A DNA stretch of 64,000 bases. Source: Erythrobacter tepidarius (GTDB lineage Bacteria; Pseudomonadota; Alphaproteobacteria; Sphingomonadales; Sphingomonadaceae). The DNA is taken from positions 1-64,000 of the forward strand of contig NZ_MUYJ01000006.1 of NCBI RefSeq assembly GCF_002155695.1. Reading direction: 5' to 3'. Shown one piece after another: positions 53,433 to 61,180 of this stretch. Made by a program: the position numbers and the translations under genes. The notes below the pieces were generated by a model. The model did not search any database. It saw only the letters and a program-made list of their open reading frames with translations, and had not been told where the DNA came from. Position 1 is the first letter of the stretch; each line of letters starts with the position of its first letter.

Positions 53433-55586
53433 TCACTCGGCGGCGATCATCGCCGGGTCATCGGCATCGGCGTCGCCATCATCCGGCTGCTCGTCCTCAT
53501 CGTCGGCGAGGAAGGCCGGCAGCGTTTCATCGCCTTCACCTCCGCTTGCATCGACCGAGGTCGTCACACCGGGATCGGCGGACCGCAGCGGCTCCGGCAG
53601 CCAGCCGGTGTCGGCGAGCAGGCGCTCGGCCTCCTTTGCCATCTCGGGCTTCTTGAGATGATCGATGAGCTGCGCCTTCTCCTCGCCGAGGGCTTCGCGC
53701 ACGGCTTCGACGATCCGGCTCTTCGTCACGCGGCCGAGATAGTTCGCCACGCTCGGGCGCCATCCGGCCTCCACCATGTCGAGGCCGGTGGCACGGGCGA
53801 GCCGATCGGCATCGCGCATGCGCCGGTCGAGCCCGTGCTGGGAGACGCCGTTGCCGCTATACGGATTCGGGCGTTCGTATAGCGCGTTGATCCCGTAGCT
53901 GACGCAGTGGGCGAGCAGCGCGAGGCGGCTCGCATCGTCGAGCTCGGCGATCCAGTCCCACAGCCGATCGTCGTCATCGAGCGGCATGTCCGCCTTCCAG
54001 GCTTCCATGCGCGCCTGGATGGCCTTGGCGGAGGCGCTGTCCTTCAGGTCGGGGGCCTGGACGGGGAAGTGGACCTCGCGGACCGACGCCTCGACGGCAC
54101 AGCCGTGCGCGTTGCGCTTGAACGCATCGAGCACCAGCCTGTGCAGGAGCGCCGTCAGAGCGACATGCGGATGGTTGGCGACCGCGTCGCGCAGCGCCAG
54201 CGTGCGATGGGCGGTGAGCTCGATCACCAGCCGCTCGGGCAGCGGCTTGACGGCGTCGTCTTCATCGTCCTCTTCGGCGCCGGTGGTCTGGCCGCCGATG
54301 GTGATGACAGCGTGCTGAGCGGAGGGGATCGCGGGAGCATCGTCGCTGCCGGGTTCTCCATCGGTCTCAGCGTCGCTGCTGTCGACGGCGACGGGCGCCT
54401 CGTCCTCCGGCCGCACATAGCCGCGATCGATCACGATCTCGCCGTCGCGGTCCACGCTGACGAAGACGCCGGCGCGCGCGATGTCGGCGGGATCGTAGAC
54501 GACGGGACGTTTCTCGAAGGCCTCGAGCGCCTCCTCGATCTCGCCGAGGCGTCGGTCGATCTCGTCCGGCAGCTCGTCGGCGCCGTCATACTCCGCCTCG
54601 AGCCGATCGTACTCCGCGCGCAGCGTCTCGCGCTTGGCGCGTTCGTCGTCGGTGAGATCGACAAAGGCGCCGCCGATCTTGCGCAGGCCGTGGTCGTAGC
54701 CATAGGGCAGGTCGAGATCGACCTTCACCCACTTCCAGCCTTCGCCGGCGATCTCTTCGGCCACCGCCTTCAGCTTTTCGCTGACCAGGCGGTGAAGGAG
54801 CGCCGGGTCGGCAAGCCAGCCGCCATCATCGTCCTCGAACAGGTCGCGCAGCACGACGCCGCCAGCCGCTACATACGCGTCGATGCCGACAAAGCGCGCC
54901 CGCTTGTCGGAGGCCGGGATCGTCGTCTCGGTCAGCAGCTGGCGGATATGCCAGGGCTGCCGATTGTAGGAATGCTGCACGGCTTTCCACACCTGCTCCT
55001 GCCGCGCGTGGTCCGGGTTGACGGTGAAGGCCATCAGCATGTCGAGCGTCATGCGCTCCTCGGCATAGGCGTCGCGCAGCACGGGCGAGACGGCGTTCAG
55101 CCGAAGCCGCTGCTTCACGACCTGGACGGTCGTGAGGTACGCTGCGGCGATCTCCTCCTCGGTCATGCCCTTGTCGAGCATGTCCTGGAACGCGCGGAAC
55201 TGGTCGAGCGGATGAAGCCCAGCGCGAAGGAGGTTCTCGGCGAGGGAGTCGTCTTCCGCGAGGATCCTGGTGTCGGCCTTGCGTACGATGCAGGGGACGA
55301 GCCCGTCCTTCGGGAAGCGCTTGGCCTTCACCAGGCGCTCGATCGCGCGATACCGGCGGCCGCCCGCCGGCACCTCGAACATGCCGGTCTCGTTGCCGTC
55401 GCCGTCGAGGATGGCGCGGACATTGAGGCCCTGCACGAGGTCCTCGCGCCGGTCGATGTCATGGATGAGTTCGTCGAGCTCGGCTTCCGGCCGGGTGCGC
55501 CGGACGTTGGACTCCGAGAGCACGAGCTTGTTGAAGGGGATGTCGCGCGAGCGCGAGAAGACGATCTTCTTGGCAGCCTTTGCCAT
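53433..55586 (-). CDS. ParB/RepB/Spo0J-family protein (large, KorB-like)
   Basis: This 717-residue protein has an N-terminal ParB nuclease-like domain (about 10-110; FEVPAGGRRYRAIERLVKAK), then the ParB box 2/HTH region LAENLLRAGLHPLDQFRAFQ and MTEEEIAAAYLTTVQVVKQR. A long acidic C-terminal half follows (about 300-717) with several Asp/Glu-rich stretches. It is much longer than chromosomal ParB. It may bind element DNA in partition, regulation or transfer. Copy 2 of the conserved hairpin leader ends 14 nt before its ATG. Confidence 0.88.
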   Translation of the reverse strand: MAKAAKKIVFSRSRDIPFNKLVLSESNVRRTRPEAELDELIHDIDRREDLVQGLNVRAILDGDGNETGMFEVPAGGRRYRAIERLVKAKRFPKDGLVPCIVRKADTRILAEDDSLAENLLRAGLHPLDQFRAFQDMLDKGMTEEEIAAAYLTTVQVVKQRLRLNAVSPVLRDAYAEERMTLDMLMAFTVNPDHARQEQVWKAVQHSYNRQPWHIRQLLTETTIPASDKRARFVGIDAYVAAGGVVLRDLFEDDDGGWLADPALLHRLVSEKLKAVAEEIAGEGWKWVKVDLDLPYGYDHGLRKIGGAFVDLTDDERAKRETLRAEYDRLEAEYDGADELPDEIDRRLGEIEEALEAFEKRPVVYDPADIARAGVFVSVDRDGEIVIDRGYVRPEDEAPVAVDSSDAETDGEPGSDDAPAIPSAQHAVITIGGQTTGAEEDDEDDAVKPLPERLVIELTAHRTLALRDAVANHPHVALTALLHRLVLDAFKRNAHGCAVEASVREVHFPVQAPDLKDSASAKAIQARMEAWKADMPLDDDDRLWDWIAELDDASRLALLAHCVSYGINALYERPNPYSGNGVSQHGLDRRMRDADRLARATGLDMVEAGWRPSVANYLGRVTKSRIVEAVREALGEEKAQLIDHLKKPEMAKEAERLLADTGWLPEPLRSADPGVTTSVDASGGEGDETLPAFLADDEDEQPDDGDADADDPAMIAAE

Positions 55587-55599
55587 GTCGAGATACTCC

Positions 55600-55645
55600 G
55601 CGACGGGCGCCGAGAGCCTCTCTCTCGGCTTCCAACCCGTCACGA
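55600..55645 (-). promoter_or_regulatory. Conserved hairpin leader, copy 2 (ParB-like gene)
   Basis: On the minus strand TGACGGGTTGGAAGCCGAGA leads to a GAGAGGCTCTCGGC arm and closes with GCCCGTCGCGG. The outer pair GACGGG/CCCGTC (55636-55641 with 55602-55607) and the inner stem GCCGAGAG/CTCTCGGC are both conserved. The stem closes just before the ribosome-binding region. Confidence 0.65.
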
Positions 55646-55760
55646 AGCGAAGCGCCGCCCTCTTCCTCTGAGGACGGCGCCGCCTTCCGGCGATCCGGAG
55701 CGTAGAACCGGAGATGCGCAAACGCTCATCTCCGGCTCTTCGGACTTAAGGGTGGGTGAG

Positions 55761-56132
55761 TTACGTGTCATCGCGTCGAGGCGAAGCCGCCCGGTAGAGG
55801 ATGCGCTCGGCCGCTCGGATGCTTCCCGCCTCGCGGGCGGCCTCTGCCCAGACCGAGATCGGGAAGTCGCCGATGAAGAGAATGTCGCGCTCGATCCCCA
55901 TGCCGAACGGCAGAACGATCGAGGCCAGCTCCTCGAGCGAGAAACTGCCGAGCTCGGGACAGCCGAGATCGGCGAGGCCGAAGAGCGTGTCGCCATCGGC
56001 GTCCAGCTCGGTCGCGAGCCAGACGCCCTCGCCGAGCGGGTTGAAGAACTTGACGACGGGCACATGGTCGGCGCCGCATTCAAGCCCATTGGCGAGCAGG
56101 CGCTCGCGCAAGTCGTCGGTCAGGAGGATCAT
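55761..56132 (-). CDS. DUF2958 protein
   Basis: This 123-residue protein starts MILLTDDLRERLLANGLECG and contains VVKFFNPLGEGVWLATELDA and FGLADLGCPELGSFSLEEL, the DUF2958 pattern. It is coupled to ardC by ATGA. Such proteins are near-universal companions of ArdC on alphaproteobacterial ICEs; function unknown. Confidence 0.9.
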   Translation of the reverse strand: MILLTDDLRERLLANGLECGADHVPVVKFFNPLGEGVWLATELDADGDTLFGLADLGCPELGSFSLEELASIVLPFGMGIERDILFIGDFPISVWAEAAREAGSIRAAERILYRAASPRRDDT

Positions 56133-57082
56133 GCTGCCCTCCTGTCGCTCGCGGGTTCGCCGGCGATCTCCGTTTCGGGGAGGAACGCCAGCAGCCAATC
56201 GGCCGCCTTGCTCGCCTGCGACGCGGCGCGGACGATGGCGCGGTTGTCCTCGCGCAGCACGTCCAGCCACGAGCCGATGTAATCGGCGTGGCGCACCGTC
56301 GGAGTGATGCCGAGCGAGGCGCAGCAAAAGGCCGCGTTCATCTCGGCGACCAGTTCCTCGAAGGCATATTTCTTGGAGCCGAAGGAGCCGGTGAGGTCGC
56401 GGCCGAGACGGGACGAATGGCCCGTCGCATGGCCGAGCTCATGCAGGGCCGTGCGATGCCAGTTGATCGTCTCGAAATACGCCTGCGGTGGCGGCACCTG
56501 GACGTAGTCGTGCGCCGGCACATAGAAGGCGCGGTCGCCGCCGATACGGAAGTCGATGCCCGTCGCCTTGATCAGTGCCTCGACGCGCGGCTCGATCAGG
56601 CCGGGACCCGGCGCGGGCGGCGAGACGGCAAAATCGTCGGGCAGATCCTCGCACTGCGCGATGTTGAAGACGGTGAAGCGCTTGAGGAATGGAATGGCCT
56701 GGGCTTCCTCGCCGGTCTCTTGCGCGCGCTTCTTCTCGTCGTCTGGAATGAAGCGATCGGCGTAGACGACGGTGGTGCCGCGCTCGCCTTTGCGGACATG
56801 GCCGCCGAGCGATAGCGCCTGGCGGAACGTCAGCCAGCTCTGCACCGGAAAGCCGTGCTCGATCACCGCGCCCCAGAGGATCAGCACGTTGATCCCGGAA
56901 TAGGCGCGGCCGGTGGCGGCATTCGCCGGCATGGCGAGCGGCGCCTTCGCCGCCGCCGTGCCCCACGGCTGGACCCAGGGTACGCGGCCGGCCTCCAGCT
57001 CGGCGATGATCTTGTTGGTGATGTCGTCGTAGAGGCTCGTCCGGTCGGCGCCGGCGCGAGCGTTGCGGTCATGTCTGGACAT
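56129..57082 (-). CDS. ardC: ArdC-like antirestriction protein
   Basis: This 317-residue protein has an N-terminal ssDNA-binding ArdC domain (about 10-140; DDITNKIIAELEAGRVPWVQ, AYSGINVLILW) and a C-terminal zincin-like metallopeptidase domain with HELGH in TALHELGHATGH and a downstream Glu in AFEELVAEMNA. ArdC protects incoming DNA from host restriction during conjugation. Copy 1 of the conserved hairpin leader lies directly upstream. Confidence 0.93.
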   Translation of the reverse strand: MSRHDRNARAGADRTSLYDDITNKIIAELEAGRVPWVQPWGTAAAKAPLAMPANAATGRAYSGINVLILWGAVIEHGFPVQSWLTFRQALSLGGHVRKGERGTTVVYADRFIPDDEKKRAQETGEEAQAIPFLKRFTVFNIAQCEDLPDDFAVSPPAPGPGLIEPRVEALIKATGIDFRIGGDRAFYVPAHDYVQVPPPQAYFETINWHRTALHELGHATGHSSRLGRDLTGSFGSKKYAFEELVAEMNAAFCCASLGITPTVRHADYIGSWLDVLREDNRAIVRAASQASKAADWLLAFLPETEIAGEPASDRRAA

Positions 57083-57093
57083 CGCGGTTCTCC

Positions 57094-57139
57094 GCGACGG
57101 GCGCCGGAGGCCTCTCCTCCAGCCCTCAACCCGTCACGG
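57094..57139 (-). promoter_or_regulatory. Conserved hairpin leader, copy 1 (ardC)
   Basis: On the minus strand TGACGGGTTGAGGGCTGGAG is followed by GAGAGGCCTCCGGC and closes with GCCCGTC (57096-57101 pairing with 57130-57135). The next bases CGCGGAGAACCGCG, just before the ATG, can form a small hairpin that would bury the GGAG ribosome-binding site. This suggests translational control. Confidence 0.65.
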
Positions 57140-57214
57140 CAAACCCGGTCCGCACTCTCACTCTCTATGGGGGGCGTTGCGGGGCAGGCTGTGCAAAAAC
57201 TCTTCTGCCTAGCC

Positions 57215-57250
57215 TTGATTAGTCGGATATCACGCAACATATAAAGTTGC
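57215..57250 (+). promoter_or_regulatory. Promoter/operator of the Rrf2 gene
   Basis: GCAAC-ATATAAA-GTTGC (57234-57250) is an inverted repeat ending exactly at the Rrf2 ATG (57251). TTGATT (57215) and TATAAA (57240) could be -35 and -10, which would place the transcript start at or near the ATG. There is no Shine-Dalgarno, so the mRNA may be leaderless and self-repressed. Confidence 0.5.
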
Positions 57251-57715
57251 ATGAGAAGAGATAGCCGATTATCGGGCGTCCTGCACGTCCTGCTGCACAT
57301 GGCCGAACATCCCGGTCCCTGCACTTCCGACATGCTGGCCCGCGCGATGGACACCAATCCCGTTGTGATCCGCCGGCTGATGTCGGGCCTGCGGGACCGA
57401 CGCTACGTGCGATCCGAAAAGGGCCATGGCGGCGGCTGGATGATCGCCTGCGATCTCGGCGCGGTCACGCTCCGCGACATCTATGAAGCGCTGGGGCGGC
57501 CCGAACTGCTGGCCATCGGCAACCGGACCGATGAACCCGGCTGCCTTGTCGAGCAGGCGGTCAACGCCGCACTCGGCAAGTCTTTCGATGAGGCTGAAAT
57601 GCTTCTTCTTCGCCGCTTCGGCGAAGTCTCCCTCGCCGCGCTGAGCGCCGACTTTCATGCGCGACTCGCCGAACGCGGCGGATCGATCGCTCTGGAGACC
57701 ACCCATGCAGAATGA
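57251..57715 (+). CDS. Rrf2-family transcriptional regulator
   Basis: This 154-residue Rrf2 regulator has a winged HTH ([20 protein letters not shown]) and wing ([20 protein letters not shown]). The usual three-cysteine Fe-S set is absent: only one cysteine of the effector loop, in EPGCLVEQ, remains, so it may sense redox or thiols rather than carry a cluster. It overlaps the oxidoreductase gene by 11 bp and likely controls it. Confidence 0.9.
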   Translation: MRRDSRLSGVLHVLLHMAEHPGPCTSDMLARAMDTNPVVIRRLMSGLRDRRYVRSEKGHGGGWMIACDLGAVTLRDIYEALGRPELLAIGNRTDEPGCLVEQAVNAALGKSFDEAEMLLLRRFGEVSLAALSADFHARLAERGGSIALETTHAE

Positions 57716-58598
57716 CGTCGTCATCATCGGAGGCGCCTTCGCCGGGCTCGCCGCTGCCACCTATCTCGCGCGGGCGCGGCGACGCGTCTGCGTCATCGAC
57801 TCAGGGCGACCGCGCAACCGCTTTACTGAGGCGTCACACGGCTTTCTGGGTTCTGACGGCAGCGATCCTTCGTCGATCCTCGCCAAGGCTCGCGATCAGC
57901 TTGTTGCCTATCCTGGCGCTACGCTTGTCTCGGGAGAAGCGGTCGCAGCGCGTGCCGTTGGCGACGGCTTCGTCGTCTCGTTGTCGAGCGGCGCGGAAAT
58001 TTCGGCGCGCAAGGTGATCCTTGCCTTCGGGCTGCGGGACAGTCTCGAGCCAATCCCCGGTCTTTGGGAACGTTGGGGCAAGACGGTGCTGCACTGCCCC
58101 TATTGCCATGGCTTCGAGTTCAGCGATCAACCGCTCGGGGTGCTCGCCCGCACGCCGATGTCCATGCATCAGGCCTGCCTCATCGCCGAATGGGGACCGA
58201 CGACACTCTTTCTCAACAGCGTGGAGCTTGAGCCGGAACACGCGGAGATGCTCGCCAGCCATGGCGTGGCCATCGAGCGGGGCAAGGTGACGCGGCTCAC
58301 CGGCGAAGGGCACGGCCTGTCCGCCGTGGAACTGGAGGATGGACGCAAAAGTCAGGTTTCGGCGCTTTACGTCGCACCGCAATCCTCTCTTGCCAGTCCA
58401 ATCGCCGCGCAACTCGGCGCCACCATCGACGACGGACCGATGGGGCCGATCATCCGGACGGGCGGTGACAAGATGACCACCGTGCCGGGCCTGTATGCCG
58501 CAGGCGACATCGCCCGTGCACCGCACAGCGTGAGCTGGGCGGTTGCCGATGGCGTGACGGCGGGCACGGCGGTCCACCGCGCGCTGGTGTTCGGATGA
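57705..58598 (+). CDS. NAD(P)/FAD-dependent oxidoreductase, thioredoxin-reductase-like
   Basis: This 297-residue flavoprotein has an FAD-binding [20 protein letters not shown], the redox pair in HCPYCHGFE and a C-terminal [20 protein letters not shown]. The NADP-binding segment is present but its GxGxxA motif is weak, as in ferredoxin/thioredoxin reductase-like proteins that accept other donors. The Rrf2-oxidoreductase pair is a common stress cassette on mobile elements. Start ATG 57705 (MQNDVVI). Confidence 0.88.
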   Translation: MQNDVVIIGGAFAGLAAATYLARARRRVCVIDSGRPRNRFTEASHGFLGSDGSDPSSILAKARDQLVAYPGATLVSGEAVAARAVGDGFVVSLSSGAEISARKVILAFGLRDSLEPIPGLWERWGKTVLHCPYCHGFEFSDQPLGVLARTPMSMHQACLIAEWGPTTLFLNSVELEPEHAEMLASHGVAIERGKVTRLTGEGHGLSAVELEDGRKSQVSALYVAPQSSLASPIAAQLGATIDDGPMGPIIRTGGDKMTTVPGLYAAGDIARAPHSVSWAVADGVTAGTAVHRALVFG

Positions 58599-58662
58599 TG
58601 GACAGGGTGCAGGCCTTCGCCAATCCGGAATGGACTTAACGAGGAACGCCGGAGGAAGCTTG

Positions 58663-59388
58663 ATGACTTGCTTCATCGAAGGTCACGACCGCCATCAACC
58701 CAGTCTGCTCCCTCCCTGCGTTGACGACTATGTTGGCCCCGAGGCGCTCGTCCGGGTCGTTGATGCATTTGTCGAGACTCTCGATCTCGCGGCACTCGGC
58801 TTCGCTCGCACTGTCTCGGCGGCAACCGGACGCCCGGGCTTCCATCCCGGCGATATGCTGCGCCTCTACATTTGGGGCTATCTGAACCAGTTCCGTTCAT
58901 CCAGGCAACTGGAGCGCGCCTGCCAGCGCGACCTTGAGGCGATATGGCTGGTGCGGCGCATGTCGCCCGATTACCGGACGATCGCAGCATTCCGGCATGA
59001 CAACCCGGACGCCATAGTCGGCGCCGGTGCCGCTTTCATCCGCTTCTGTCGCGAAGCCGGGCTGATCGCGGGCGGCAAGGTCGCGCTGGACGGCACCAAG
59101 ATGCGGGCGGTGGCCAGCGCCAAGAACATTGCCGGGGCAGAGCGCCTTGCCCGCAACATCGCGCATACGGAAACGGAAATCGCCTACTATCTCGACCGTC
59201 TCAACATCGCCGATGAGCAGATCGCCCAGGGGATCGCGGATCAGACTGTTCACCGTGATGCCTTTGCCCAAGCTATCGGTTCGCTGGAACGCCGGAAGGC
59301 GAGACTGGAGCGACGGCAATCCGAACTTGGCGAGCACGACATGGATATCGTCGTCTTCGGGGAACCGGATGCAAGACCTATGGGCTAA
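58663..59388 (+). pseudogene. Truncated IS1182-type transposase
   Basis: The 241-residue frame matches the N-terminal half of IS1182-family transposases: LLPPCVDDYVGPEALVRVVD, LRLYIWGYLNQFRSSRQLER, then RRMSPDYRTIAAFRHDN and VALDGTKMRAVASAKNI with the first catalytic Asp. It stops right after FGEPDARPMG, where full-length proteins continue with the catalytic core. The sequence then runs directly into the 3' end of the AbiEii gene, so the IS 3' half has been lost by recombination. Confidence 0.82.
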
Positions 59389-60330
59389 TCACGGCGAAGC
59401 GCGTCAATCATGCCCTCGACAGGGGCAATCGCGAATGTGCCGGGCTGCGCTGACGCAAGATCGAAGTCCGACCGGTCGAAGAACATGCGCGCGTGGCGCA
59501 CGCAGTCGCGTGCAAGCTCCAGGTCGCCCAACGCGTCCTTCCCTGCTTGCGACGCGTGCAGCTGGTGCAGGTCGCAATAATGGCGCGAAATGCGCTGGCC
59601 TTCCTGGCGCAGCACGCCGCGCCGCTCATACCATCGCCGCAGGCCGTGCGCGATCACCACCTTGTCCCAGAAGGTTCGGCCTGGCTCGATGGTCGTGACG
59701 TTGGGGACCGAAAGGTCCAGGTCGGGAGTCTCGTCGGCAATGTATGGCTTGATCAGGACCGGACGGTTGGGATCGAGCGCTGACTTCGCACCTGACTCGA
59801 TCCGCACGGCCGGGCGCACATAGCCGTCGTCACGCGGTTCAACCTCCGGATACCAGAGAAGCAAAGTCTGCCCGTCGGGATCGGCCTGATCGATCTCCAC
59901 GCGCCCGGCTCCGCCTGTAGCCTCGGCCAGGAGCCCGGCGAGGCTCTCCCGAAGCGGACCGGTGATATACGCGCGGCAGGCGTCACGGATGGCGTCAAGC
60001 CTGGCGCGGCGCTTCTTGCCGGAGAGCGCCTCCAGTTCCTCGGCGGTTGCCACTTGTTCGAGATCGTCACGGAAGACCGTAACGTCGATGTCCTCTGAAA
60101 ACCGGTTGATGAGGCCATAGGCTTTGGACAGCGAGGTGCCGCCGTTGAAGAGAAGGCGCGGCCGGCCTGCGGGGAGGCGGTGATAGAGCGCGTCGAGCGT
60201 CCAGCAGACCCAGAAGTCCTTTTCGATGTTGCCGATCGGTGCGCCGAGCCGATTGGCAGTGGAGAGGAACAGATCGAGGCGGTCGCGCGCGGGGGCTCGG
60301 ATGACCGCTGCATAAGCCTCCGGCGGTCAT
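59385..60330 (-). pseudogene. AbiEii nucleotidyltransferase toxin, frameshifted near the start
   Basis: A continuous minus-strand frame encodes an AbiEii-type toxin: NRLGAPIGNIEKDFWVCWTL, then the nucleotidyltransferase motif GGTSLSKAYGLINRFSEDID, and a full C-terminus to 59385. That frame has no start codon: upstream of EAYAAVIRAPARDRLDLFL it hits a stop. The expected ATG at 60330, overlapping the AbiEi stop as ATGA, is out of phase by one base; removing one G from GCCGGAGG would restore MTAEAYAAV. A GTG at 60053 would give a 222-residue protein lacking the active site. The toxin is probably inactive, or the base is a sequencing error. Confidence 0.75.
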
Positions 60331-61007
60331 GTCTTCGCGCCCTTGCCGACGATCAGCGGACGCAGGAACTCCTGCATCCAGATGGGCAGAGCCGAGAGCC
60401 CTTCGCGCAGATCATCGCGAATGCCCTGGCCGTGGTTCGGATCGGCGAGCAGCCGGCGCAGAATCTCGGTGACACGGGCGCGTTCGTCGTTCTCGTTCAG
60501 CACGTCCTGAAGCCAGTGCAGAGCCTGGACGACGCGCATCGCCGGCCGGCCGGCCCAGTAGAGCCGGCTTGCCGCGGCTGCCTTGAAGTGGATTTCCTGG
60601 TTGCCGAGCTTGATGGGCTTTAGTCGGGCATCGACCAGGACCTCGATGCGGGCGGGCACGGCTGTGGTGAGGCCGAGATCGTTGGCAGCCGTCATGCCGT
60701 CCACGACGAAGCGGGCCTTGTCGCGCCGGGCGACGGCGCGGATGACGGCGCGATAGTCCGGCACGGTGGGACGGCCGGTCAGGCTGTTGACGCTCGGACG
60801 ATCATAGAGGCCGCGATCGATTCGACGGAGCTCGCCTGCAGCCGCCAAGCGCTGCAGCGATTTATCGACGGCGCCCCGGCCGGCGAGATCAGCGAAGTCG
60901 CTGGGCGTCCACACCTCGCTCGGCTGTTCGGCGATGCGGGCGAGCAAGCGGCTGCGGAGGTCGGAACCCGGCTGGTGAGCATCGGTCATGTCCGAAATAT
61001 GCCGCAT
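60327..61007 (-). CDS. AbiEi-type antitoxin (DUF6088)
   Basis: This 226-residue protein has an N-terminal winged HTH (WTPSDFADLAGRGAVDKSLQ, RGLYDRP) and a C-terminal domain with LYWAGRPAMRVVQALHWL, typical of AbiEi antitoxins that repress the operon and neutralise AbiEii. A shorter start at 60989 (MTDAHQ) is equally possible. Operator-like inverted repeats overlap and precede the start. Confidence 0.86.
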   Translation of the reverse strand: MRHISDMTDAHQPGSDLRSRLLARIAEQPSEVWTPSDFADLAGRGAVDKSLQRLAAAGELRRIDRGLYDRPSVNSLTGRPTVPDYRAVIRAVARRDKARFVVDGMTAANDLGLTTAVPARIEVLVDARLKPIKLGNQEIHFKAAAASRLYWAGRPAMRVVQALHWLQDVLNENDERARVTEILRRLLADPNHGQGIRDDLREGLSALPIWMQEFLRPLIVGKGAKT

Positions 61008-61055
61008 GTTTCGGACGATGAGAAGCGTCCGAAGGATGCTACATTTTTCGGACGC
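60990..61055 (-). promoter_or_regulatory. AbiEi operator: two inverted repeats
   Basis: GTCCGAAA...TTTCGGAC (60990-61016) and GCGTCCGAA...TTCGGACGC (61025-61055) are two inverted repeats sharing the half-site TCCGAA, around the AbiEi start. AbiEi proteins are known to bind inverted repeats and autorepress, which fits. Confidence 0.65.
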
Positions 61056-61180
61056 GATCTGCTAAGAAATGCAATGGGTCCAACCAAACCTCACTCACAT
61101 TCTGTTCCGCAATTGTTCTAGGGCGGGCTTATGGGGCGAGCTGGCCTGAGTCGCGCCGGGAAAGGAGTAGAACAAAGCCG

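Noticed and set aside
53907..56282. 791-codon plus-strand frame opposite the ParB-like gene
   Set aside because: Antisense shadow crossing two genes and a structured leader; no domain.
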